From: Verrucomicrobiota bacterium
GTDB taxonomy: Bacteria; Verrucomicrobiota; Verrucomicrobiia; Methylacidiphilales; JBCCWR01
DNA: 42,142 nucleotides
Direction: 5' to 3'
NCBI GenBank assembly: GCA_039192515.1
Contig: JBCCXA010000032.1
Span: forward strand, 1 to 42,142
The translations under genes and the position numbers were made by a program. Positions 19,356 to 28,400 of the stretch are shown in pieces. How positions within the stretch are numbered: position 1 is the stretch's first letter; every line of letters begins with the position of its first letter. Below the pieces are notes generated by a model. It was not told the DNA's origin, searched no databases, and was given only the letters and a program-made list of their open reading frames with translations.

Positions 19356-22300
19356 CTAACGGATGAATTGCACCCTTCTTTGGTTATTCTGTAGAAATAC
19401 TGATGGAAAAGTATAATCAGGATCTATCCATGCAAAATCAGGCTTTTCTTCAGTGATGATTTCAATGCTTTCATCTTTTTGATTTGCTACCCACTGCTTA
19501 CTAGCAATGACCTTATCTACTCCATTTTCAGAAAATTTTTTCAATTCAATCTTCACTGGCAAATCAAGTGAAGTCGATTTTTGCTCTCCTAGCCCTTTGA
19601 AGAACTGCTTTTCTGCTGTTAATTTCAATGTCGTAATATATTGATCCTTTTCCTTTTGCATGCAGGTAGCTTCTTCAATACCAAGCTGATAGGTAATAAC
19701 CTCGTGAAAAAGTTGTTGTACTTGATTGTGATAAGTAGTGCTTGTCTTAGCCAAAACAATATCACGCAAATCAAGAATTGTAGCATAAGGTGCTTCATTA
19801 AATTTGTGATTTTCGTAAAATTCTTTCAATGCACTCAAAAGATTTTCTATTCCAATCAGATATTCAATAAGCTCAAGGGTCATACCACCTTTATACTTTG
19901 CAATTGGAAGTTCGTTATAAACATTATCTAAAGCCGGTTCTTCAAAATTGACTCTGCCACGCTGACGAAAAAAACTACGCATCAAATGTTGCTTCGCCTC
20001 GTGATTCTCTTGATCTGTCCGCAATGATCTTTGATACAAACCACACATATAATAAGCCAAAGATTCTCGAATACTCATCGACCCCGCTACATCAGCTGAA
20101 ATAATCTGATCCTCCCACCAACTAAGCGCTAGTGTATAACTCAACCATTTAATAAGATTTTCCTTACCCAAACCTTCCGCGATACTCTTCCAGACTAAAG
20201 CCTCGGGCAATCCTAAAGCTCCACCATTGTAAGCTAACATTCCATCGTAATAAACAAACTCCATGAGCCTGATAGATCCATAAGGGTATTGCCCAAGAAC
20301 ACTGGCATAGAAATCATGAGCACCTCGTAGATGTTTAACAATCAATTCCAAATTACGATCATGTTGTGGGTGATAGTATAACTCGATAGGAATCTGCCCT
20401 GGCTCGCCATCCCGATAGATTTCATACTCCGCAGAACAGATGGTAAAAATACCTCTAACTGGCACTTGTGACTTGTAATGAAAATAGTTCCGTCCATTTT
20501 TTTCCCATTGACGCATCAATTTACCAGCTGTCACTGCAATCTGCTTATCTGAAGTGCTAATGGTAACATCAGTGCTGCCCCAACTTAAGTGACTTGCCAT
20601 AAAAGCTTTTGACAAACCATCTGGATCATTATGCGCTTTCATTCGTTCTTCCAAAGATGGCAGTCCATACTTATGACGCATCCAAGCTTTCTTATGTTCT
20701 GCCATCTTGGTGTAACCGATAAAGGGTAAAATAAATGGGCTATAAAGATTAGTACCATTGTGCACAACATCATTTGGCGATATCATATAGATTTCATCAG
20801 CATCAACTTGGTTGAGAAAACCTTTCCGTTTCAAGGTCTTTACAGTAAATGGAGCCTTCTGCTTTTCGCCAGGCATGAGTGGGATTGCTAAATCATAAAT
20901 AAAATAACCTAACTCCCTATGTTCCTCTCTCAAAGTGGCACCAGGATAATCAAAGCGCTCTAAATAAAGATTAATAAATGTTAACAGATGGATTTCGTGA
21001 ATAGGCTTTCCCGTTTCATTGAGAAGCTCATATTGACCTTGAGCTATAAAATATTCTTCCTCAGGATAAAGCTCGATATTGAGCTTTGTTCCAGTGACTA
21101 CTGGCATAGGTAAGTCTTCATATTTTCTGAAATCCGTCTCAATTTTTGCTGCAATCTGGTCTTTACCGAGCGATTGAAATTCATTCAAAACACATGTATT
21201 ATAATAAATCCAACCACCAGTTGTTAAAGCCATTAGAGTAACTGCGACCGTAAGGCTTTTAAAAGTCACGTTACTTGTTTTCCATCTAGATATGATGTTC
21301 GCAATCCGAGTATTAAAGAGAGTGCCTCTTGGCCAGATGAGATACGTCACAATTAAAAGAAGTGTGGATACAAGCAACCAATAAAATGAATACCAATAAT
21401 GTCCAGTAAGCAAACTGCCATAGCCATTCATAGGTGAATAATCAATATCGTTGGTCTGCGCAAATCGATATAGGTTATGATAGAGATGAAGTGTATTCAA
21501 AATAATGGGTGATAGAACAAGTCCTACCGTCAAAGCCATTCCTAGATAACGATGCCGTGCAATAACCTGCATAAAAATAGCTGCTGCTGCAACACAGTAG
21601 AAGTGCGGACCATGCTCCACAAAAAGCATTTGTAGATAAAGTGAAACTTCATAGTTGGTATAGCCCTTTGACGTCTGGTAAAACATCAACACCAGAATTG
21701 AAAACAGTAATGAAACGGTTATGATAATGAATAGTGCACTTACTTTAGAAAGCATAAGAATGGCATTAGAAACTGGCGTGGCATCAATCACTTCGTGGAT
21801 GCGGAGTGTTCTATCTCGCCAGACTAATTCCGCAGCATAAACCACAATAATAATTAGCAGAATGCTCTCTAAATAAATATTCGCAGTATGAATGACCAAA
21901 TCCGTACTGGGGTCTGAATAATAAAAAGATCGTGTCCCACTAGCTGTCATCCACATACTGAGTGCACCAAATAGCGATATAAGTAAAAAGGCTCGACTTC
22001 GTAGCACCCAAAGAGAATCAAAGATACTCAACTTCAGCCACTGCCTAAATTGAAAGGCCAATCCAAATTCTCGAAACTTTTCAGATGAGGGGTAAATTTT
22101 ATTTTCTTCATTCACCAAAACAGCTGATGCAGAAGCAATCCTGACAACAGGTGCTTTTTTGCGCTTAGGCTCAAGCGACATGGAGTAACGAGCATAGGCC
22201 AAAGCCATCATAATCAAAGAAAAGCCTATCCAAATGACTCGATTCCAAAAAAGATTAGTACTAAAAGTAGGGATGACTGTATTGCGTTCATGTATGGTCC

Positions 22301-22973
22301 AAGTGAACGCCTTTTCCAAAACAGCATAAAGTCCAAATGGATCGCTTAGCGCCCATATATAATAATTCTCAAAATCTATGAGATCTATACCCGTCATCAT
22401 CAAGCTACCGAGATAAAGCATCATAAGCACGATGGCCCCCGCGTAGGAAACAGCTAAACTTCGAGTCAAACTCGCTAAACAAAATACTAACGCCGAAACA
22501 ATCAACAGATTGGGAATAACTAATTGGAGATAAGCAATGAAATAAGCTTCGAGTCTCAACGGACCCAATGCAAAAGGATTAAGGCCAGGAAATAATGTTC
22601 CCAGAATCATACCTGGTAAGTAGAAAGAGAACGATATTAAAGTAACTATGAATGCAGCAAGAAAACGCGTTAGTAAGTAATGCCACTTCGCAAGTGGCGT
22701 AGCTAAAATGAGAGCATCAGTCTGAAATCTGCTATCTCGAATAAATGTCTCAGCAATAAAGGCCGTAGCAGCAAGAGCCGAGAAAACCGTGTAGAGAATG
22801 GTTGTTTCAAATATTTGGCTCGGGCTATTTACAAAAAAGAAAGCATCACCACTTTTGGCATTCGCTAAAACATCGGTTAAGGCAAGAACAAAGAAAATAA
22901 GACTGATAAGGACAAATGCTGGCCTTCTCAGGTGATATCTTAATTCAAATAAAAAAATAGACTGAAACATCAC
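19356..22973 (-). CDS. ABC transporter permease fused to inactive M1-peptidase-like domain
   Basis: This 1205-residue protein has two ABC-2-like membrane blocks (about 1-260 and 310-570), the second ending near LLLIVTYLIWPRGTL. A long soluble part (about 620-1205) follows with the plan of the M1 aminopeptidase family. In active relatives the zinc site is HELAH-x-WW followed by a Glu in SETLA. Here the aligned residues (near 950) are YTLALSWW, with the Glu kept in RESLAYY. Both zinc His and the catalytic Glu are lost, so it should not be a peptidase. GTG at 22973 or ATG at 22970 may start it. It follows the ATPase gene after 29 bases and must be its membrane partner, probably for export of the product or resistance. 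The fused family is known; the substrate is not. Confidence 0.9.
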   Translation of the reverse strand: MMFQSIFLFELRYHLRRPAFVLISLIFFVLALTDVLANAKSGDAFFFVNSPSQIFETTILYTVFSALAATAFIAETFIRDSRFQTDALILATPLAKWHYLLTRFLAAFIVTLISFSFYLPGMILGTLFPGLNPFALGPLRLEAYFIAYLQLVIPNLLIVSALVFCLASLTRSLAVSYAGAIVLMMLYLGSLMMTGIDLIDFENYYIWALSDPFGLYAVLEKAFTWTIHERNTVIPTFSTNLFWNRVIWIGFSLIMMALAYARYSMSLEPKRKKAPVVRIASASAVLVNEENKIYPSSEKFREFGLAFQFRQWLKLSIFDSLWVLRSRAFLLISLFGALSMWMTASGTRSFYYSDPSTDLVIHTANIYLESILLIIIVVYAAELVWRDRTLRIHEVIDATPVSNAILMLSKVSALFIIITVSLLFSILVLMFYQTSKGYTNYEVSLYLQMLFVEHGPHFYCVAAAAIFMQVIARHRYLGMALTVGLVLSPIILNTLHLYHNLYRFAQTNDIDYSPMNGYGSLLTGHYWYSFYWLLVSTLLLIVTYLIWPRGTLFNTRIANIISRWKTSNVTFKSLTVAVTLMALTTGGWIYYNTCVLNEFQSLGKDQIAAKIETDFRKYEDLPMPVVTGTKLNIELYPEEEYFIAQGQYELLNETGKPIHEIHLLTFINLYLERFDYPGATLREEHRELGYFIYDLAIPLMPGEKQKAPFTVKTLKRKGFLNQVDADEIYMISPNDVVHNGTNLYSPFILPFIGYTKMAEHKKAWMRHKYGLPSLEERMKAHNDPDGLSKAFMASHLSWGSTDVTISTSDKQIAVTAGKLMRQWEKNGRNYFHYKSQVPVRGIFTICSAEYEIYRDGEPGQIPIELYYHPQHDRNLELIVKHLRGAHDFYASVLGQYPYGSIRLMEFVYYDGMLAYNGGALGLPEALVWKSIAEGLGKENLIKWLSYTLALSWWEDQIISADVAGSMSIRESLAYYMCGLYQRSLRTDQENHEAKQHLMRSFFRQRGRVNFEEPALDNVYNELPIAKYKGGMTLELIEYLIGIENLLSALKEFYENHKFNEAPYATILDLRDIVLAKTSTTYHNQVQQLFHEVITYQLGIEEATCMQKEKDQYITTLKLTAEKQFFKGLGEQKSTSLDLPVKIELKKFSENGVDKVIASKQWVANQKDESIEIITEEKPDFAWIDPDYTFPSVFLQNNQRRVQFIR

Positions 22974-23002
22974 TTGTAACTCTTAAATTCTCTTTATTGA
23001 CT

Positions 23003-23914
23003 TTAGGCAATAGATAACGCGTCGCTCTCATCAGGTTGTGAGCTATAGTTATTACCTAGCAAAGCTTCATTATAGACATCTTCTAAATTGCCTTCCGTTT
23101 GCTCGAAATCATCTTCAGGAGCTTCATCACGAATAATGCGAACCCAAGGCTTACCTTGATTCATTTTCTGTATGAGAGTCGGGTAACCCACTTTCCACTT
23201 TTCCATAGACTTAAAATCTACTTCCTTCGTCCATACTTTTCCTTTCAGAGATTCAATAAGTTCTAATGGCTTTCCTTTACGAACAACTTTTCCGCAACTC
23301 ATAATGGCCATGTTCAAACAGAGATCTGTGACATCTTCGACAATATGCGTGGATAAAATCAATGTCCGATCCTCACTAATCGCAGCAAGTAAGTTGTGAA
23401 AGCGAATACGCTCTGTAGGATCCAAGCCAGCAGTCGGCTCATCTACTATCATTAACTTAGGCGAACCCAACATGGCTTGAGCAATACCAAACCGCTGACG
23501 CATTCCACCTGAAAAAGTTCCAAGCTTTTGCTTTCTTTTCTGGTAAAGATTGACCAAATCTAGTTGATGTTTAACCATCTCTTTCCTTACAGCGGGATGT
23601 GTAAAGCCCTTAAAAACAGCAATTTGCTCTAGCATTTCCTCGGCGCTAACGTTTGGATAGACTCCAAAATCCTGAGGTAGAAATCCTAACTGCTTGCGAG
23701 ATTCTTGAGGATTTTCAAACAAATCCATTTCGTCCAACCTCACAACCCCCGAATCTGCTATTTGCAAGGTTGCAAGCGTGCGCATGAGTGTTGATTTTCC
23801 AGCACCATTAGGACCTAAGAGTCCAAAAATACCATAGGGAATTTCTAAGGACACATCAGAGAGGGCCTTAATGCCATTAGTGTATGTTTTGTTCAATTTT
23901 TTGATAGTCAACAT
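23003..23914 (-). CDS. ABC transporter ATP-binding protein
   Basis: A 303-residue ABC ATPase. Walker A is GPNGAGKST at 34-42, the signature is FSGGMRQR, Walker B with catalytic Glu is LMIVDEPTAGLDPT, and the switch His is in ILSTHIVEDV. An acidic C-terminal extension of about 80 residues follows the core. It is the first gene of the minus-strand operon, starting about 90 bases from the -10 proposed for it, and has a GGGG-rich ribosome site (AGGGGCTCTAACT) ahead of its ATG. The next gene is its permease. Type and pairing fit an ABC-2 exporter, so product export or self-resistance is the likely role. Confidence 0.95.
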   Translation of the reverse strand: MLTIKKLNKTYTNGIKALSDVSLEIPYGIFGLLGPNGAGKSTLMRTLATLQIADSGVVRLDEMDLFENPQESRKQLGFLPQDFGVYPNVSAEEMLEQIAVFKGFTHPAVRKEMVKHQLDLVNLYQKRKQKLGTFSGGMRQRFGIAQAMLGSPKLMIVDEPTAGLDPTERIRFHNLLAAISEDRTLILSTHIVEDVTDLCLNMAIMSCGKVVRKGKPLELIESLKGKVWTKEVDFKSMEKWKVGYPTLIQKMNQGKPWVRIIRDEAPEDDFEQTEGNLEDVYNEALLGNNYSSQPDESDALSIA

Positions 23915-24002
23915 AGTTAGAGCCCCTATTCTTTAAGCAGCAGAAATTGCTAGCACTTCTCTAGCGAAAGACTTGCTTTTATAATCATTAATTTTGGACA
24001 GC

Positions 24003-24032
24003 ATTATAATGTAGTGCGCTTTTTTATTGAAA
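24003..24032 (-). promoter_or_regulatory. Candidate promoter of the minus-strand operon
   Basis: Read on the minus strand, a perfect TATAAT lies at 24008-24003 and a weak -35 (TTTCAA, 24032-24027) lies 18 bases before it. The first gene (ABC ATPase) starts about 90 bases further on. The -35 overlaps the palindrome at 24026-24044. This is pattern-based only, and TATAAT-like strings are common in AT-rich DNA. Confidence 0.4.
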
Positions 24033-24050
24033 CTCAGTCTCAATTATAAT
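24021..24050 (+). promoter_or_regulatory. Candidate promoter of the plus-strand operon
   Basis: A perfect TATAAT at 24045-24050 has a poor T-rich -35 (TTTTTA at 24021-24026) 18 bases before it. The palindrome 24026-24044 would fill the spacer between the two boxes. A weak -35 is often seen at regulated promoters. The MbtH gene starts about 107 bases downstream. This is inference from spacing, not evidence of transcription. Confidence 0.38.
24026..24044. promoter_or_regulatory. 19-bp palindrome, Fur-box-like operator
   Basis: ATTGAAACTCAGTCTCAAT is its own reverse complement except for the centre base and one symmetric pair of positions (6 and 14). The core fits the 7-1-7 layout of Fur sites, matching 11 of 14 non-central positions of TGATAATnATTATCA. 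It overlaps the -35 of the minus promoter and lies between the -35 and -10 of the plus promoter, so one bound dimer could silence both operons. Fur is the best guess; another dimeric regulator is possible, and no regulator gene lies in the window. Confidence 0.5.
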
Positions 24051-24156
24051 AAAACCTGCCAGCAATGTTCACAATATAAAAAATAATCTATCCTAAATTA
24101 TTTAGCACGTGGCTAAGTGCACTACTTAGATGCGGCCCTACATGACCTTTCGAAGT

Positions 24157-24366
24157 ATGATGACAACAACAAATGACACATTAAAATACCTGGTAGTAAT
24201 AAGTGAAGAAGGCCGATATTCCATATGGCCCGAGTACAAAACCATTCCTTGGGGGTGGAAAGCAGAGGGTAAAGGAGGTTCAAAAGATGAATGCTTAAAG
24301 CATATATCTAAGGTCTGGACTGATATGCGCCCCATTAGCCTTAGAAAGCAAATGGATGGTGAATAG
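24157..24366 (+). CDS. MbtH-like protein (NRPS adenylation-domain partner)
   Basis: With the start at the ATG at 24157 (protein MMTTTNDTLKYLVV...) the length is 69 residues, normal for the family. A start at 24160 is equally possible. The longer frame from 24130 adds nine residues not seen in relatives. The family hallmarks are present: YSIWPEY, IPWGWKAEGKGGSKDECL and HISKVWTDMRPISLR, including the conserved Trp residues that hold the A-domain Ala/Pro pocket. MbtH proteins bind adenylation domains and make them soluble and active. As the only copy here it probably serves the five A domains of both operons. It is the first gene of the plus-strand operon. Confidence 0.95.
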   Translation: MMTTTNDTLKYLVVISEEGRYSIWPEYKTIPWGWKAEGKGGSKDECLKHISKVWTDMRPISLRKQMDGE

Positions 24367-24396
24367 AGCTTTTCAAATTTCTAATCAAGTAGTCAT

Positions 24397-24843
24397 ATGG
24401 CCCTCAATTTACTCCCCCCTCGCAATTTACCAACTTCGCTTTCAGCGAATTATTGCCCCAACGAACAAGAAAAATTACTACGTGGACTAGAACTCTTTAA
24501 AATTGCCTTAAGGGCTGAAAAGTCAGAGGCCGGATTGGAGAAAATCAACGAGGTACTTGGTTTATTAGAGGAAGAAACCTCTAGCCAAGAGATAACGGAT
24601 CCCCCCCCCTCAACAACCGAAAGTGATGTGGATATTTTTGACCATTATTTTGATGTAACCCGTGCTCAAACAAAAACCCCCTTTCCGACGCTTCTAAGAA
24701 GCATTATCACATCGGCTAAGGCCTTCTTCGATCTCATCATTTCTGTCCCTGAATTAAACCCCCATCATATAAAAATTCAAAAGGAAGGACTCTTGAGCTA
24801 TGCAGACCTCTTTGAACGGATGCTCAAGCCTTCTTCGCATTAG
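24397..24843 (+). CDS. Uncharacterised helical protein, tandem paralogue 1
   Basis: I do not recognise this 148-residue protein. It is predicted to be mostly helical and soluble, with no signal peptide, membrane segment or metal motif that I can see. A proline/serine-rich acidic stretch (about 65-80) separates two helical parts. Its second half (AFFDLI, then VPELNPHHIKIQKEGL and FERML) lines up with the second half of the next gene (PFFKNL, PQELHPYHRDFYKAYEFL, CKRFV), and the first halves also share a helix (LRAEKSEAGLEKIN against LQANQIEEAKIEFK). It is therefore probably a diverged tandem duplicate. It lies 30 bases after the MbtH gene and inside the operon, so a role in biosynthesis is likely but undefined. 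Confidence 0.75.
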   Translation: MALNLLPPRNLPTSLSANYCPNEQEKLLRGLELFKIALRAEKSEAGLEKINEVLGLLEEETSSQEITDPPPSTTESDVDIFDHYFDVTRAQTKTPFPTLLRSIITSAKAFFDLIISVPELNPHHIKIQKEGLLSYADLFERMLKPSSH

Positions 24844-25405
24844 AGTGAGTACGCCCGCCTTAACATTATGGAAACAATTTCACTGGTTATTTTTTATCAA
24901 TACCCAGGGACTATTGGTTTGCTTGCGCCGCTTAAAAAACGCACTGCAAGCAAATCAAATTGAAGAAGCAAAAATCGAATTTAAAACCGCTGTTTCTCTC
25001 CTTCGAGCATCCGGAGCTTCCATGGAAATGGCGGGGCAATTTTCAAAAGCCGAATATGAAAAAGAGGTAAGGCCTACTATGCAGGCACCTCAAATGCCCA
25101 ATGATAATTTTAGTGGTCTAATGTCCCGTGATCATTCTGCGCTTGTTCGGCTTTGGTATGAGCTTCGACCTTTTTTCAAAAATCTTCCTCAAGAACTTCA
25201 CCCGTACCATCGAGACTTTTACAAAGCCTACGAATTTCTCGCTAACTCCCATCGAGCTGTCTGTAAACGGTTCGTAGGAAGTGAAAACGGAAGCATTCGC
25301 ACAGAAAATAACTCAGCCATTGATATTCTAGATATGTACCTCCGCAACCGCAGTAACATTATAGCACCCAAAAAAATATCAGGGTGCCCTATTCACCAAA
25401 ATTGA
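24800..25405 (+). CDS. Uncharacterised helical protein, tandem paralogue 2
   Basis: I cannot name this 201-residue soluble, mainly helical protein. Recognisable blocks are LWKQFHWLFFINTQG, ASMEMAGQFSKAEYEKEV with RPTM, SGLMSRDHSALV, LHPYHRDFYKAYEFLA with HRAVCKRF, and a C-terminal GCPIHQN. Several His residues (DHSA, HPYH, SHRA) could bind a metal or heme, but that is speculation. It overlaps the preceding paralogue by 44 bases if the ATG at 24800 (preceded by GGAAGG) is used. A GTG at 24845 would remove the overlap and 15 poorly structured residues. It overlaps the NRPS start by 22 bases. The position between MbtH and the synthetases suggests a tailoring, precursor or starter-supply enzyme. 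Confidence 0.8.
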   Translation: MQTSLNGCSSLLRIRVSTPALTLWKQFHWLFFINTQGLLVCLRRLKNALQANQIEEAKIEFKTAVSLLRASGASMEMAGQFSKAEYEKEVRPTMQAPQMPNDNFSGLMSRDHSALVRLWYELRPFFKNLPQELHPYHRDFYKAYEFLANSHRAVCKRFVGSENGSIRTENNSAIDILDMYLRNRSNIIAPKKISGCPIHQN

Positions 25406-28400
25406 AAAAAGTACTACCAGACTCCATTGAAGACCTCTACCCGCTGTCTCCAACACAGCAAGGCATGCTTTTTCACAGCATCGCAGAGCAAGGTTCAGGG
25501 GTCTACATTGTTCAAGCCGGTTTTTCTATTAGGGGAGCTATCAAAGTTAGTGTCTTAAAAGAAGCCTGGCAATTACTAGTCCAGCAACACCAGACGCTTA
25601 GAACTGCCTTTGTATGGGAAAAAGTAGAAGCCCCTCTACAAGTAGTTGGCAAAACAGCTAGGATTCCATTCGAAGAACTCGATTGGCAAAATGCGTACTC
25701 ACTTGCAGGAGCTCCCGGTCATTTAGAAAATTGGAGTTTATACCAAGATTGGAAAGAATCTGATCGAAAATCAGGCTTCACACTCACCCGGGCCCCTCTG
25801 ATGAGACTCACCCTGATGAAGCTCCAAACAAATTTTTATCATTTAGTTTGGAGCTATCACCACCTAATACTCGACGGTTGGTCTCTACCTCTTCTTCTTA
25901 AAGATTGGACTCTAATTTATAAATCCATCCTTTCTGGAACCAAATTGCAACTATCCTCTCCACCCTCATTTAAAAAATATATTAGCTGGCTCAAAAACTA
26001 TGACCAATCTAAGTCGGAAGACTATTGGAAAAAGCTACTATCCGGTGCTTATGAAGCTACCCGACTAGGTTTAAAACAGAACGAAGACTCATCAATAGGT
26101 GTTTCCAAACTAGAGCAATCTCTTGACAAAACTCTTACAAAAAAACTTTCAGCGCATGCTCGAAAACAACATCTCACCCTAAGCACTATCATCCAAGGCG
26201 CATGGGCACTCTTACTTTCACAATACGGCGACCAAAAAGATATCATCTTTGGACTCGCCCGCTCAGGAAGGCCTCCAGAATTGCCTGAATACGAACACGG
26301 GGTTGGACTCTTCATTACCACCCTACCCATTCGAACTCAAGTCGATCAAAACGCATCATTATTCGATTGGCTCAGAACCTTGCAATCGCAACAACTAGAG
26401 CAACAACCTTTTGAATCAACACCTCTTGCCAAAGTAAGGGCTCTAAGCCAATCACCTAAAGATCAGCCTCTTTTTAATAGCGTCGTTGTCTTTGAAAATT
26501 ACCCTCTTCTTAATTCTCGGCTCAAAAATGATCCCTCTCTTGCCTTTTCGGATGTCATCCTGTCAGAGCAAACCAATTACCCCTTAAGCCTCTATGCTAT
26601 AGCGGGAGAAAGCCTAGAGCTACGTCTTCTTTTCCCTAAAAATCATTTTTCTAAGACAGAGATAAGAGCATTCCTAGATAGCTATCTCTCCATCCTCCGC
26701 TCTATCGCAAAATTAGAAACCTACACCAGCGAAATTAAAAACCTCCTTCCCACTTTTCAACCCCCAGTTCAAAGTATTGGACCGAGACTAGAAAAACATA
26801 GTCTAATAAACACAAATGCCGCATTCATGCAACAGACTCAGAGTTACCCTGAAAAAAAGGCTCTGATCTTCCAAGATGAATCCATAAGCTACTCTGAACT
26901 TACACAACGTGTTGATTGTCTAGCCCAATACCTTCATTCACTAGGCATCAAAGAAGGGGACCCCGTAGGAATTCTTTTACCTCGTTCGCTTGAGATAGTT
27001 ATAGCTCTTCTAGCAACGTTCCGTATTGGAGCATACTACATCCCTTTGGACCCATCTCACCCCAAAGCTCGTCTAGAAATGATTAGAGAGGATTGCAACA
27101 TGAAAGTCCTTATTGTCAATCATGAGTCGAAATCTATTCTTTCGGACAATGGAACAAACCTCATCAACCTATCTCTAATAGACCTATCTCAAACATCAAA
27201 AAATCAACCTCTTGATTTACCTCATAACGACCTTCAATCACTTGCCTACACCATTTATACCAGTGGAACAACTGGTAAACCTAAAGGCGTAAAAATCTCT
27301 CACCTAAATTTGGCTAATTTTTTAGTGTCTATGCAGAAGCGGCTGGATTTTAGTGCTCAGCGCCGTTGCTTAGCAGTAACCACCATTGCTTTTGACATAG
27401 CCGTGCTTGAACTTCTACTACCACTAACTACCGGAGGAACTGTCATCATAGCCAGTAAGGAAGAAGTCCTAGATGGTGAAAAGCTCGTTGAGTTAATCCA
27501 AAAGCACAACATCGATACACTTCAATCTACTCCTTCTGGTTGGCAGACCATTCTTCCGCATTGGTCCAAAATGCTTCCTAGTAATAAGCCAAGTGAGTTC
27601 ACAATTCTTTGTGGCGGAGAGCCTCTAGATTTAACCCTCGCAAAGAAATTATGCGCTACTGGAGCATCTATATGGAATGTGTATGGACCAACCGAAACCA
27701 CTATATGGTCAGGTGCTTTACAGCTTAATGACGAAAACCTAGCCAACGACTTCGTCCCTATTGGAGCTCCTCTAAATAATACCAGCTTTTATTTGCTGGA
27801 CTCCAAGCACAAACATGTTCCAACTGGCGTGACAGGTGAAATTTTTATTGGAGGTCTAGGCCTAAGCCCCGGTTATCACAACAGACATGATCTCAACCAA
27901 GAGAGATACCGCTCAATTGACGTTAATGGAGAATTCACTCGCCTTTATCAAACCGGTGACCTAGCCCGTTATCATGCAGATGGAACTTTGGAATTTTTAG
28001 GCAGAACAGACGGTCAAATCAAACTCCGTGGACATCGAATTGAATTAGCTGAAATCGAAGTCGCCCTGCAAAGCCATCCATCTATTGACCAAGCTATAGT
28101 TGTTTTGCAACACAAAGGAACTCCAGAAGCAAGATTATTGGCTGCAATTAAGACCAAGATTTCTTTTCATGGGCAAGAACTAAATCAAGAACTACGAAAC
28201 TATCTTTTAGAAAAACTGCCAACTTATATGCTTCCAACTGTCTATCATCCGATTGAAAGCTTTCCACTAACGCCTAATAAAAAGATTGATCGTAGAGCTT
28301 TGGAAAAACTGGAAATTCTCTCTAAAAGCAATAAAAAAACACCTCCTCGCACTCAGGTTGAAAAACAACTCGCCACAATTTGGTATAGGATTCTACAGAT

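Noticed and set aside
19356..22973. Functional M1 aminopeptidase
   Set aside because: The zinc-binding HExxH segment is replaced (YTLAL), so peptidase activity is not supported.
24130..24156. Longer MbtH start at 24130
   Set aside because: It adds nine residues not found in MbtH proteins; starts at 24157 or 24160 give the normal length.
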